NCBI GenBank assembly: GCA_963210315.1
Contig: OY723320.1
Coordinates: 620,001 to 684,000 of the forward strand
Reading direction: 5' to 3'
Origin: Rhynchopus euleeides
Lineage: Eukaryota; Euglenozoa; Diplonemea; Diplonemida; Diplonemidae
DNA: 64,000 nucleotides
This document shows, in pieces, positions 41,639-51,223 of the stretch. The translations under genes were made by a program, and so were the position numbers. Numbering within the stretch: the stretch's first letter is position 1; each line of letters opens with the position of its first letter. The notes under the pieces were generated by a model. That model ran no database searches and was not told the DNA's origin. It worked only from the letters and a program-made list of their open reading frames with translations.

Positions 41639-44600
41639 CACGGTTTGCCCCCCGGCAGGATCCCGGGAAACCCCGGCCGGGCCCGGAAATTCCGGGCCCG
41701 GGACCGGGATTTTGAAATCCCGGCCGGGATCCCGGGGAAATCCCGGCCGGGTCCGGCCGGGGTCCGGCCGGGAATCCCGGGGGTTCTCAGTCTCAGGTCG
41801 CTTGGACCGAGGTCATCTCAGACCTATGGCTTTCAGTCCCCAGTTTCAGATTCAGACCTGCTGATCCAGAACCGCACCCTCTCCTTCCACACCAATTGTA
41901 TCCACTGCTCATGGGTCCGAGTGACGACGATAGCAATGACGATGGCTCCATAGCAAAGATGGCTACCACTGTCAAAGCTCATCTGGAACAGAAACTGTCC
42001 CAGATGGAAGTCTCCTGTATAAATACAGGGTTCGGGGTTACCACGAGTGTAACGCAGATACGTGCAGGTGTGTCAAGAGAGTGTGCAGCTCACAGCAGTT
42101 CCGCATCCTCCTGGTTGCTGAACTCCACAGTCCTAGGACGACGAAGAGGACGACGAGGGTCGACGTAGGCTTATCTTACGCTACGGCAGGGGTGGACTCA
42201 GCCACCCCGGGGGCAGGTTGAACAGGTTGTGTGGTTCCACTGATCAACATGTAGGTCGGCCTGTCTGATAAGACTCAGCCACCCTGCGGGTCAAGTGATT
42301 ACAAAAGGGTGCCTATTTGACCAAAAGGCAAAATTTCCTCCCGCCATGCTCCCGTACCACAGAGGCTGTTGTGTTTTGCCTCTGTGTATGCGTACGTTTT
42401 GCGATGACGGGGTGTGGAACCTGGCGTAGACCGAGCTACAACCAGGAACCAACGGCCCAACTCGGCGCCGTGGGTCAATTTTTGTGAAAAGGCCTTGACC
42501 AGAGGCATCCCCCTAACACTAAATTTGCTCTGTTTCACCTGAACCGACCAACCAGGCACCGTGAGGAGGCATCAGAGCCCCTCGTGGACAGCCGCAGCAC
42601 CCTTCCTTTACTAACGTCAGGTTCACCACTAGCACGAAGCATCACTGTTTTACGTCAGGTATGGCAAATGCCCACCCAAGGAAGTCGAGGAGTTTGAGCC
42701 GTTGGAAGTTACCAGAGGGACAAGCAAGAGGGATCTGCAAGCAGTGATGTCTGTTGTACCCTTGGACCACATTAAACTCAAACTGAACCCTCAGTCGTCC
42801 TTGATCGCCCGACAAGGTTCCTTTCAGCTTTCTAACAGATGGGTACTGCAACTGTCCAACTATCTACAGACTCACATCCCAGAAGGTGCAGTCCAGGTTC
42901 CACAGAGCAAATTAAATGTTAGCATTTCTGCACAACTACCGGTACGCAAATCGCAGCGGCGGTGGAAGTGACTGACTCGAAAACGGCGAGGTATCAGTCT
43001 TGACGCTGGAAAATTCCGTTCGGAAATACCAAACACATCCACAGAAAGTGGAAGGAATGGGCGCCAAGATGATGCGAACGATTTTTGGGGGGGGGAGGGG
43101 GTGGACTGCTCTGTATCGTGATACCCGCGAGGGCAACCAAATGCAGAACAGGGAGGCACAGGCGCACACACGAAGGCAGCACACAAGTGGCAAGTGGCAG
43201 GGGCTGGGGTCTGGGGCTGGGGCGCCGCGCGATTCGCTTCTCCTGACTTTCTGATCCGGCAAACTACAAACACAAAAGCAGTACATGCACTGCAACAACA
43301 ACCTCCGAAGGGAGCCACAATACCCTCGTGACTCCAAAGCAGCTGATGGCATCGGAGGGCAATCAGCATCATACGACGTCTCACAGCTGCAGAACAAGAC
43401 GTCAGACACAGACAGCAAGGAATACGATATACACACACACGGACGCACACACTGTGCCGGACAAATCACTCCTCATCGTCACTCTCAGCGTCATTCACAC
43501 GGAGTGACGGGAATGTCCGCCGGAAGCCACACTCCTTGCCGTACGCACCTCGCACATCTTGATTGATGGCCAAGAGCGAGAGCTTTGCGTGGGAGTCGCG
43601 GGACATAGCACTCCGGCACACGGGGATGGCTTGCATCATGACAGAGAGTGCGCTGTCAGGTGCTGTGCAGGAAGGGGGCAAGGTGAGGAGAAACAACACA
43701 CGCTCAGCAAGAGGCTTGAGCGTCTCGTTGGTAAGCTGGCGTTTCCAGAATACCCTCTCTGAGCCGACCTCGTGCTCCGACACTGCCGAAGTGTACGCCT
43801 GGTACATGGGCGCGGTGACGTCGAAGCCGATGTGCTTGCCGAGGTCTTCGCGTGGCAGCAGGTCATCCAGCATCTCCAGGGTCTCGTACCCCTCCGGAGT
43901 CAGCTGGCGCACAGAGAGGTAGAACCCCCGGCCCGTTTCCGAGGATTCGCGCCACCGGCTCTGCAGACCGTTGTAGAAGGTCTTGGACACGCGGGCTGCG
44001 AGTCCATCCCCCGTGCTCGCCCTCTGGAGGATGTCGATCAGCTCCTCCACCTCCGCGTAGATCGTCGCCGATCCAACCATCCCGGGTGCCTGCGCGTTGC
44101 TGTACCGCGACAAAGCGGCTCTTACCGGCGCCGCGGCACGGACGAACTCCGTCAGCATGTCCTGAAGCGCCTCAGAACCGACGGTCTTCAGCAGCACAGC
44201 AAGCTTCTCGAACGTGGGGGGAGTGTAGGCATTGCCAATCCCGGTAGCCATGTACGAGTACAGCATGGCGACACGCTCTTCAAAGTGCTCCGCGCAGTCG
44301 AGCATGCTGACGAAGCGTGTGTCGTAGATCCGGGGTGCACGTTTGATGGCCACCGCCTCCTGCAGAGTGCTCTTCATGTCGGCGTGTGCTGCAGACATCA
44401 AGCTGCAAAGCTCCCCAAACGTCTTTGCGTTGGCAATCGCATCCTTGTGCGCCTCGGTCACCGCGGCCTTGCAGAGGCCCTTCATCTTGTCCAGAAGTTT
44501 GTCCTGTTCCCGCGTTGTCGTCGATGCCGACTGCTTCCGCAGCTTCGCCAATAGGACACCCGCCGTGTGTGTCTGGGGGTCGCTCTGCACACTTCTTTGG

Positions 44601-46457
44601 TGGTCCCGCCACTTGTTCTGCTTTTTCGCGTCACCAAACACGTAGTTCGTGAGGTGGAAGAAGTCGAGCAGGGGGTCCTCGGCGGCCTTCATCATCCGAC
44701 GAACATCGGAAAGGGTGTTGTTCAGCAGGTGAGCCAGGCAGGATACGTACGGGATGTGAGCCTCTCCTGCTAGGTCGCGCGACATCTTCACGTTCGACCC
44801 ACACCGACAGCAGCGAGAGATTCCTCCAGCGCGGTGCGCACCGTAAGACCTGTAAACGGGACATCCGAATACTGTAGCGGCAGCGCAACGGACGTTGTAG
44901 CGGTCTGTGCAATGAACAACACGACATTCTGACCCTGGATCGTCGAACCACAGTCGTGGACGATGCTCAGATCTTGTCCTGCGAGCATATCGGCAATCGT
45001 GTCGAGGTGGTTGTCGTAGACGGTCGCCCCGCTCCTCTGCCAGACCTTCTGCATGTTGACGTCTTCTGGGATGGTGAGCCCAGAGACGGCACGGAAGACC
45101 TGCGTCGCGCCACGAAACGAGAGCCCTGCCATCGTGCACACCTCCAGCAGCGTTTCCCGGACGTTGGAGTTTGCTGGTGCGGGTCGGTTGCTCGAAGGTG
45201 TGGATCGGTCGGCTGCTGGTGTGGATCGGTCGGCTGCTGGTGTGGATGCGTCACGGTTTGGCGTTGAGGCGTCGACTGGGGTCGTTGCATTGCGACCGTG
45301 GCCCTTCGTACCCACGTGGCTCGTGAGGTCGTGCCTGTCGACGCCGGGTGCAAACGCCCACTTGCACGGAGCACACACGGGCACCTCCTGCTCGTCGCAG
45401 CATCTCGCCGTGGCCTTCGCGAACCTGTACCCGTCGGTCGTGGCCTCCGCTTTCGTCTTGACTGAAAGCCACTTGAACTCGGAGAAGCGGGTCGACAAAG
45501 ACTGGGCAGGCTGCAGCTTCGGGGGGGTCAGGTCAGCTTGGCTGCTGAGGCTCTCGGCGAGGGCGGCCTTTGCCGGGCGGCGCAACTTCCCCGTCGGCGT
45601 GCGCAAGGCCACTGCGCTGGCGGCGAGCTCCTTCTTCTTCCGTCCGAGAGCAATCAGGCGGGCGATCTTCGGCATGAGGGGGGCTTTCTCATTCTCTGTG
45701 AGGACCCCTTCAGCGACGGCCAAATCGATCAGCGGCTGCCTCTTCCGCTTCACCTCCTTCAGCACCGCCTCAATGGCGTCGTCGATGTCGTCGTCGTCGT
45801 CGTCGTCGTCGTTGTCAGTGGTGGGGTCCGGTTCCGGGGCCGCTACCTCCGCCTTGCCTCGGCGAGGTTGCTTGCGGCTCTTGCCGCCGTCGCCATCGCT
45901 GTCGCCGTCATCCGCATCATCCCTCGCCCTCTTCCCTCCTTTCTGCCCTGGTGCTGCATCACCAACGAGCAGGAAGGAAAAAAAAATGAGGAGTAACAAA
46001 AGAGTACGGTGCATGTTTGCTGTTGTGGAAGGTTTCTCTGCCGGGTGTGTGTATGCGGCGCAGTTACGTGGGGGGGGGGGGGGGGGGCGGGGCGGGGTTG
46101 TGGGGTCCAAGTCACGTGCGGTATATGTGAGGTGAAATAGTCGGGTCCAGCAAAAACTAATGACATCGGGTGGATCGCAAAGGGGAAGGGGGCAACGGCA
46201 GCGTGCAATGTGCAATGTGCAAAACTCTCAAGTCATCTTACCACCCACCTACACCTGACCCCGGGGGGGTCCCGGGATGACCCCGGGATACCCCGGGGTC
46301 ATCCCGGGATTTCCCGGCCGGGATCCCGGGATCCCGGCCGGGAATCCCGGGATTCCCGGCCGGGAAATCCCGGGAAATCCCGGGAATCCCGGGAATCCCG
46401 GAATTTCCCGGAACCCGGCCGGGCCCGCCCGGGATCCCGCCCGGGGGGCAAACCGTG
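41639..46457 (-). mobile_element. hAT-like DNA transposon with CCCGG-rich ends
   Basis: The left end at 41639 starts 'cacggtttgccccccgg' and the right end at 46457 is its inverted complement, so the terminal inverted repeats agree for about 28 bp and continue as dense CCCGG/CCGGG palindromes over 150-200 bp on each side. Such repeats resemble the subterminal transposase-binding clusters of hAT elements. The transposase gene reads right to left. The flanking 8 bp (ttaaaatt and cttagact) do not match, so a duplication is not shown. Bases 41785-43465 would be a long 3' region with no gene I recognise. Confidence 0.65.
43466..46014 (-). pseudogene. hAT-like transposase, one frameshift
   Basis: The start ATG at 46014 (MHRTLLLLLIFF) opens with a signal-peptide-like hydrophobic stretch, followed by a Lys/Asp-rich basic-acidic region. 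A BED-like zinc finger follows (CAPCKWAF with later His pairs DRHDLTSH and KGH). The frame to 44788 contains SIVHDCGST, likely the first catalytic Asp of the DDE/RNase H fold; the next frame continues with SCLAHLLNN, the hAT C..H insertion motif, and a long helical C-terminus. The two parts join at about 44800, where one base appears to be missing. A short Thr/Pro/Asp repeat (STPAADR) lies between zinc finger and core. Probably inactive here, though a sequencing error is possible. Confidence 0.7.
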
Positions 46458-48204
46458 CTTAGACTCCCTCTTAGACATGGTGGCTGGAGTCCACCATGTG
46501 TGCACCTTCAAAACAGAAGAGACCTGCATGACGAGGGCATCACCACCCACCGGGCCACCCGCTAGGTCCATTTTTTCTTCTCCGCTTCTCTGCCTTCTTT
46601 GGACTATTTGGGCTCTGTGCGGATCACGATGGGGTCACTTTCTATTTTTTTATGGCGTTTTTTCTGACTGTTTTACTGTCCCAAAGTCACAAAAAAAACC
46701 GCCAAAAATGAGACCGACCTTTTTTTTTTTTCCAGAAAACCGGGAACCGGGAAACCCTGGTTTTGAAAACCGGAAAACCAGACCTATCTTATCCCCTGAA
46801 TACCTAGGGTGCCCCGAGAGAATGTCACCCCCCCTCGGCCTCCGCTTGGGGGGTGACATTCTCCAACAGCCACCCTGTACAGAGGGGGGTGACATTCTTC
46901 AACGGTTGCCCTGTGTCGCGGATGGGAAGAATGTCACCCCCCCCCCCCCTCGGCCCTGGGCCCTCGAGGGGGTGACATTCTCTCGGGGGTACCCTAGGTA
47001 GTGCGCCTGAGACCCCTTCTATTGGAGGTTCATCAGAAGTTTAAAAACGCTGCTTCAGGCGCGCCATTCATGCCTCCTTCCCCTCCCCCCACCCTCCCCC
47101 CTCCCCCAGATCGCAATTAATTGACGCCCTCAAGCCGTCGATGCCCCAAGCAAGGTCGGGCCGCACCGCCTTTGGAAGAGATCCCCATGACCTGACACTA
47201 TGGCACGGCAAGGGAGGCAAAATATATCGGCATGCGTTCTCCACACGCGGAAAAAACAAACCGCGCTGCAAAAAGAGAATGTATGGGTTAGCCACACAAG
47301 CGGGGGCAAGGGTTTCTGTGCCTTTGGGGGTCCTCGCTGAATGGTGTGCGTTTATTGGTGCGATTTCCCCGATTTGCAGGTGAAATCCGCCGAATTCTGC
47401 CGGTGGCGAAGACCCACGCTATTCGACCTTTTCGTGTTTTCGTGTTGTGGAATATCGTTGAGTGTTTTGAACGAACACTGCTCCTTTCTGCGCTTCTCGC
47501 TAGCTCCTGTTTGCATGTGATCCACACTACACCAAGGCAGCCAGAGCAGAGGAAGGGCCACCGCTGCTTGGAGTGTTGCTGGTGTGGATGGGGTCTGGAC
47601 AAGCATAAGAAGCCAAAAACCCAAAGCAGCCACGCTCTTTGTGAGGTGGGAGCGCCAACGTTGTTACCCTTACGAAGAATACCCCCACAATTTGCTACCC
47701 TTTTCTTGGCAGTTCAGCCCCAAGCACCCGGCTGCCACGTGTGGTGGACAATCAGAAGGAGCGCACAGTCCGTCAGTAGGGCCAGGAACGCACTTGCCGA
47801 GGGAGACCCTTGCAGAACAGACCCCATCCCACCCCGGTTGTTGTGTCCTGCCTGTGCACAGGCATGCTGCCTGCGCTCTGCTTCGGGTGGCTTCGGCGCA
47901 CAAACAGCAGCACTGTCTTTTCTGGAGGTCCTTCGGTCATTGACACACACCCGCCCTTCATGCTGCTGCCCCAAACTGCCATCGCGCCTGCAGTGCCACG
48001 GCACGCCCTGCATTTGGTTGTTCGGCTGCTCCCTGCTTGCAGTCTTGAAGGGCATGGGGGCGAGTGTTTGCACTGGCCTTCTGACCTCTGCCACCCACCC
48101 TGCTGACATGTGCCAGTCACCCCATTGCAACTCCTCCCCTCTCGCCACCCCCTCGTCACCTGCAGATACAAACCCGTCGTGTCTCCAACAGGGTGTGCCA
48201 AACT
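46458..48204. other. Intergenic region with a palindromic element and P450 copy 2 leader
   Basis: This contains an inverted-repeat element (46791-47003) and an A-tract foldback near 46650-46710. A segment at about 47945-48075 recurs at about 61580-61710. A short piece near 47860-47935 ('ctgcctgcgctctgcttcgg') recurs at 58227-58250. The last 70 bp match the leader of P450 copy 1. The long + frame from 47346 overlaps the P450 in a wrong frame and is not a gene. Confidence 0.55.
46791..47003. mobile_element. MITE-like element with ~32-bp inverted ends and internal motif repeats
   Basis: The left end 'acctagggtgccccgagaga' is mirrored by 'tctctcgggggtaccctagg' at the right. Inside, the 14-bp motif 'gaatgtcacccccc' occurs about six times in alternating orientation, so almost the whole ~210 bp is nested palindrome. 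There is no coding capacity. The boundary bases are approximate. Confidence 0.7.
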
Positions 48205-49899
48205 ATGTTCGTGTCGTTCTGCTACGATGCGGCCTGGGGTCTCGCGCTGGTTCTCGGCGCCCTTCTTGTGACAGTCCTCATCCGCACATTCTTCGTCTTC
48301 CTGAAGCTGAGGAGCCATGCGGCAGCGCTGTCTTCCTACCGTGGGCCACCGAGCGACGGCCTGCTCGGCATGTGGGGGAACGCGCAGCACAGGGCAAAGC
48401 AGTACGGCAGGCTGCACCACTACCACGAGGAGAACCTTGCGAAGTACTGCGAGGGGGGGAAGGGGTGCTACCTCCTGCTGGGCCCTGCCTTCATGCACAG
48501 CGTGTCGGGTTCCTGCCACGATCTCGTAACAAATGACCCGGCCATTGTGAAGCATGTGCTGACGGACCAGTTTGACAAGTGGACGAAGACCAACCCTGGG
48601 GGGCGGATGTTCAGCACCATCACCGACTGGCTGGGGACCGGGATCTTCACAATCGACCACGGCCCGGATGCGGAGTTCCCGCAGGATGGGGGCCGGATGT
48701 GGCACGCGCACCGCCGCACGGCGGCAACCATTTTCACACGGCAGCTGTTCAAGACGTTCTACCAGGAGGTGTTCCTGACGCACACGCAGAGCCTGGTCTC
48801 AATCCTGTTGGAGAAGGCAGGGCCGAAGGGCGACAACCCCATCGACTTCCAGTTCTGGATGCACGCCCTGACGATGGACTGCTTCGGGGAGATCGCCTTC
48901 GGGAAGAAGCTGGGCAACCTGTCGGGTGAGGATGAGGGGTTCGGGAAGGCCTTCGACACGGCACACAACCAGGTGCTGCTGTTCATCAAGACCCACATCA
49001 AGCAGCTGCTGCTGCGCGAGCTGCTGCCCACATCCATTGGGAACGCCGTGCAGAAGCACCTCATCGAGGGCCCCAGCAAAGTGCACGCCGAACTCCGCCA
49101 CCAGACCAAGCTGATGCATGACTACATTCAGCCCATGATCGACGAGAAGCGTGCCAACCTGGAGACCCGCCAGGACAACGACCTACTCTCGATGTTCCTC
49201 AAGCTGGAGCCCGAGGCAGAGGGCGGGGTCGACTTCACCGACAAGACCCTTTGCGACATGGTTGCGAACTTCATGCTTGCGGGGCGCGACACCACCGCCG
49301 CAACCCTGTCGTGGATGTTCTACCGCCTGGGCCTCCCTGAGCACCGTGCCGTCACCCAGGCGGTGCAGGACGAGATCGACACGGTGCTGCGGGGTGCAGT
49401 GCCGACGCATGACGACCTTGCGGACATGCCGTATCTGCGTGGCTGCCTCTATGAGGCACTGAGGCTGCACCCAGTGGTGCCAATGATTAATGTGGTGGCG
49501 AAGTGCGACGACGTGCTGCCTGACGGTGTGTCTGTGCCATGCGGGACGAAAGTGGTTGTCTCCAACTACGCGATGGGGAGGAGCTGCCACATCTACGGGG
49601 AGGACGCCGCAGAGTTCCGCCCGGAGCGCTGGATCCCCTTCCAACATCCTGACCCGTACTCGTTCCCGATGTTCAAGGCGGGGCGCCGCATCTGCCTCGG
49701 GAAGGACATGGCGCTGTTTGAGGCAACCGTCGTGGCGGCCATGCTGCTGCAGAAGTTCACGCCTGAGGTGGTGCGTCCCGAGGCAGTGGTGGCTGGCACG
49801 AAGCTCACCATCAACTGCAAGGATTCCACGACAGGCGGAGATGAGCTGTGGCTGAGGATGAGGCCCAGGGACGGCGCCCCGATCCCTCAGGCGCCGTGA
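48205..49899 (+). CDS. Cytochrome P450, fatty-acid hydroxylase-like (copy 2)
   Basis: A 564-residue paralogue of the gene at 36760, exactly 11445 bp downstream and equal in length. N-terminal anchor, AGRDTT, YEALRLHP, EFRPERW and FKAGRRICLG are all intact. By eye about 30 residues differ, in two clusters: the first ~125 residues, and residues ~423-475 after the ExxR helix (MINVVAKCDD for TMTLVSKCDD, PCGTKVVV for PRGTKMMI, FQHPDPYSF for FKQPDQFAF). The second cluster overlaps the region known in P450s as substrate recognition site 5 and its surroundings. The central ~760 bp are almost identical in DNA. Both copies therefore look functional, possibly with different substrate preference. Confidence 0.92.
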   Translation: MFVSFCYDAAWGLALVLGALLVTVLIRTFFVFLKLRSHAAALSSYRGPPSDGLLGMWGNAQHRAKQYGRLHHYHEENLAKYCEGGKGCYLLLGPAFMHSVSGSCHDLVTNDPAIVKHVLTDQFDKWTKTNPGGRMFSTITDWLGTGIFTIDHGPDAEFPQDGGRMWHAHRRTAATIFTRQLFKTFYQEVFLTHTQSLVSILLEKAGPKGDNPIDFQFWMHALTMDCFGEIAFGKKLGNLSGEDEGFGKAFDTAHNQVLLFIKTHIKQLLLRELLPTSIGNAVQKHLIEGPSKVHAELRHQTKLMHDYIQPMIDEKRANLETRQDNDLLSMFLKLEPEAEGGVDFTDKTLCDMVANFMLAGRDTTAATLSWMFYRLGLPEHRAVTQAVQDEIDTVLRGAVPTHDDLADMPYLRGCLYEALRLHPVVPMINVVAKCDDVLPDGVSVPCGTKVVVSNYAMGRSCHIYGEDAAEFRPERWIPFQHPDPYSFPMFKAGRRICLGKDMALFEATVVAAMLLQKFTPEVVRPEAVVAGTKLTINCKDSTTGGDELWLRMRPRDGAPIPQAP

Positions 49900-51223
49900 A
49901 GCGCCAACATGGACCTTTTGTTGACTGAGAGAGTAAGAGTTGTGCTCACAACGCAGGAGAAGCTTTGAAAAATTTCATCTGGAGTCTTTACAGTTGCTCA
50001 ACCACAGTGTGATTTTCTCTCATTGTAGCGAAATGAGTGCGACTCTTGATCTCCTCGGCGCAGGCAACTGGGGGGGGGGAAATAGTTGCTTTCTGCGCCG
50101 TTTCTTTTTTGCTGGATTCTTGCGACAACATCCCCCCCATCTTCTCCCTCTCCCCTCCCGGCTCTGCGTTTCCAGATTTTGCTGCCACCCCTAAACCACC
50201 CCTCCCCTCCCCCCTTCTCCCGATATGCACGGTAGCGAGCCAGCCGTAGCTACGCTTACGGGAAAGTGAAGCTTGCAGCCCTGCGAGGCTGTGGCCGAAT
50301 GGCCACCCCAGGCTTGTTTTGAGAACAGCATCCCAAATCGACCCCCCTTCACGGGGGGGGGTCGAATGGCGGTTTCTATTTTTTTATGCAACGATGGCTA
50401 GAACCTTGCCAACAGTGAATGAATTATGTAGTGATGGCAACGCTTTGGGAGTGTCATACACCCAGGCATTCGCCTTGTTGATGACTGCACGCGGGCAAAC
50501 TGCAGCCCGGCACCAAACCTTCATAGGGGGCTTGTTTCGCCCAAACAACTCTCTGTGGTTTTTTTAACCAGTTACGAGCGACGAAGCGTCGCGAAATCGC
50601 GAAGTAACAAAGAGAATCGTACGACCGAAGCTTTGTCAGAATCACACATTCATGCCACTTCATAGAGAGCTTCCACAGCCTTTGACACAGGAGCGTGCGC
50701 TCGCGAAAAGTAGCCTGGAAGTGCCTGTTTTGCAGTTGCTCAACAAAATGCTGGGCAGTGTGTTTCTCTTGTTTTTTTAGGAGAGGGGGCCCGGTGCCTG
50801 CGCGCGTCCTGTCGTACTGTGGCTGCTTGGTGGGGCTAGCGCAGCAGGTTCTACTTTTGCTTCTACGGGCTCTTAGCACTGTAACATGAACTACACAAAC
50901 AACAAAGCTCTAGGGCAAACAAACCGCGCACTGGCCGGGGTTGAGCTGCGTGGGGCTCCGTGCTGGCGGCATGAACAAGGGGCTGTAGGCAAATCTACCA
51001 TTCACAAGGGGCAGCCCGCTGGTGAGGGGAAAAGGGGGCGAGGTAAAGGGGGGGGGGGCAGGGGGGGAGAGGCGAAAGCGACTGACAGCGAGGGCGTGGA
51101 CCGACTCCGCTGGCGCATTCACCGGAAGAAAGGGGAAGGGGGCACGGGGGTGGGGAACGGGAGGGGGGGGGGGAGGGGCGAAAGGAAAGAGGGGGGTAGG
51201 GGGGGGGGGGAGCCGACCTACGG
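49900..51223. other. P450 3' flank and 3' region of the LINE
   Basis: Bases 49900 to about 50330 belong to the P450 segmental duplication. A copy of the gttacgagcgacgaag repeat is at 50571-50762. From about 50890 to 51223 lies G-rich sequence that on the - strand is the C-rich 3' untranslated region of the LINE; its 3' end is not marked by a poly-A tail and I cannot fix it. Confidence 0.5.
50571..50762 (+). repeat. Dispersed ~180-bp repeat (gttacgagcgacgaag type), copy 3
   Basis: Matches 38548-38740 and 24063-24242 in the order gttacgagcgacgaag, gaagctttg, cacttcat, gagcttccacagcctttg, gcgtgcgctc. Confidence 0.7.

Noticed and set aside
47346-48536. 396-residue + frame
   Set aside because: Its 3' half is the P450 gene in a wrong frame and its 5' half is dispersed repeat.
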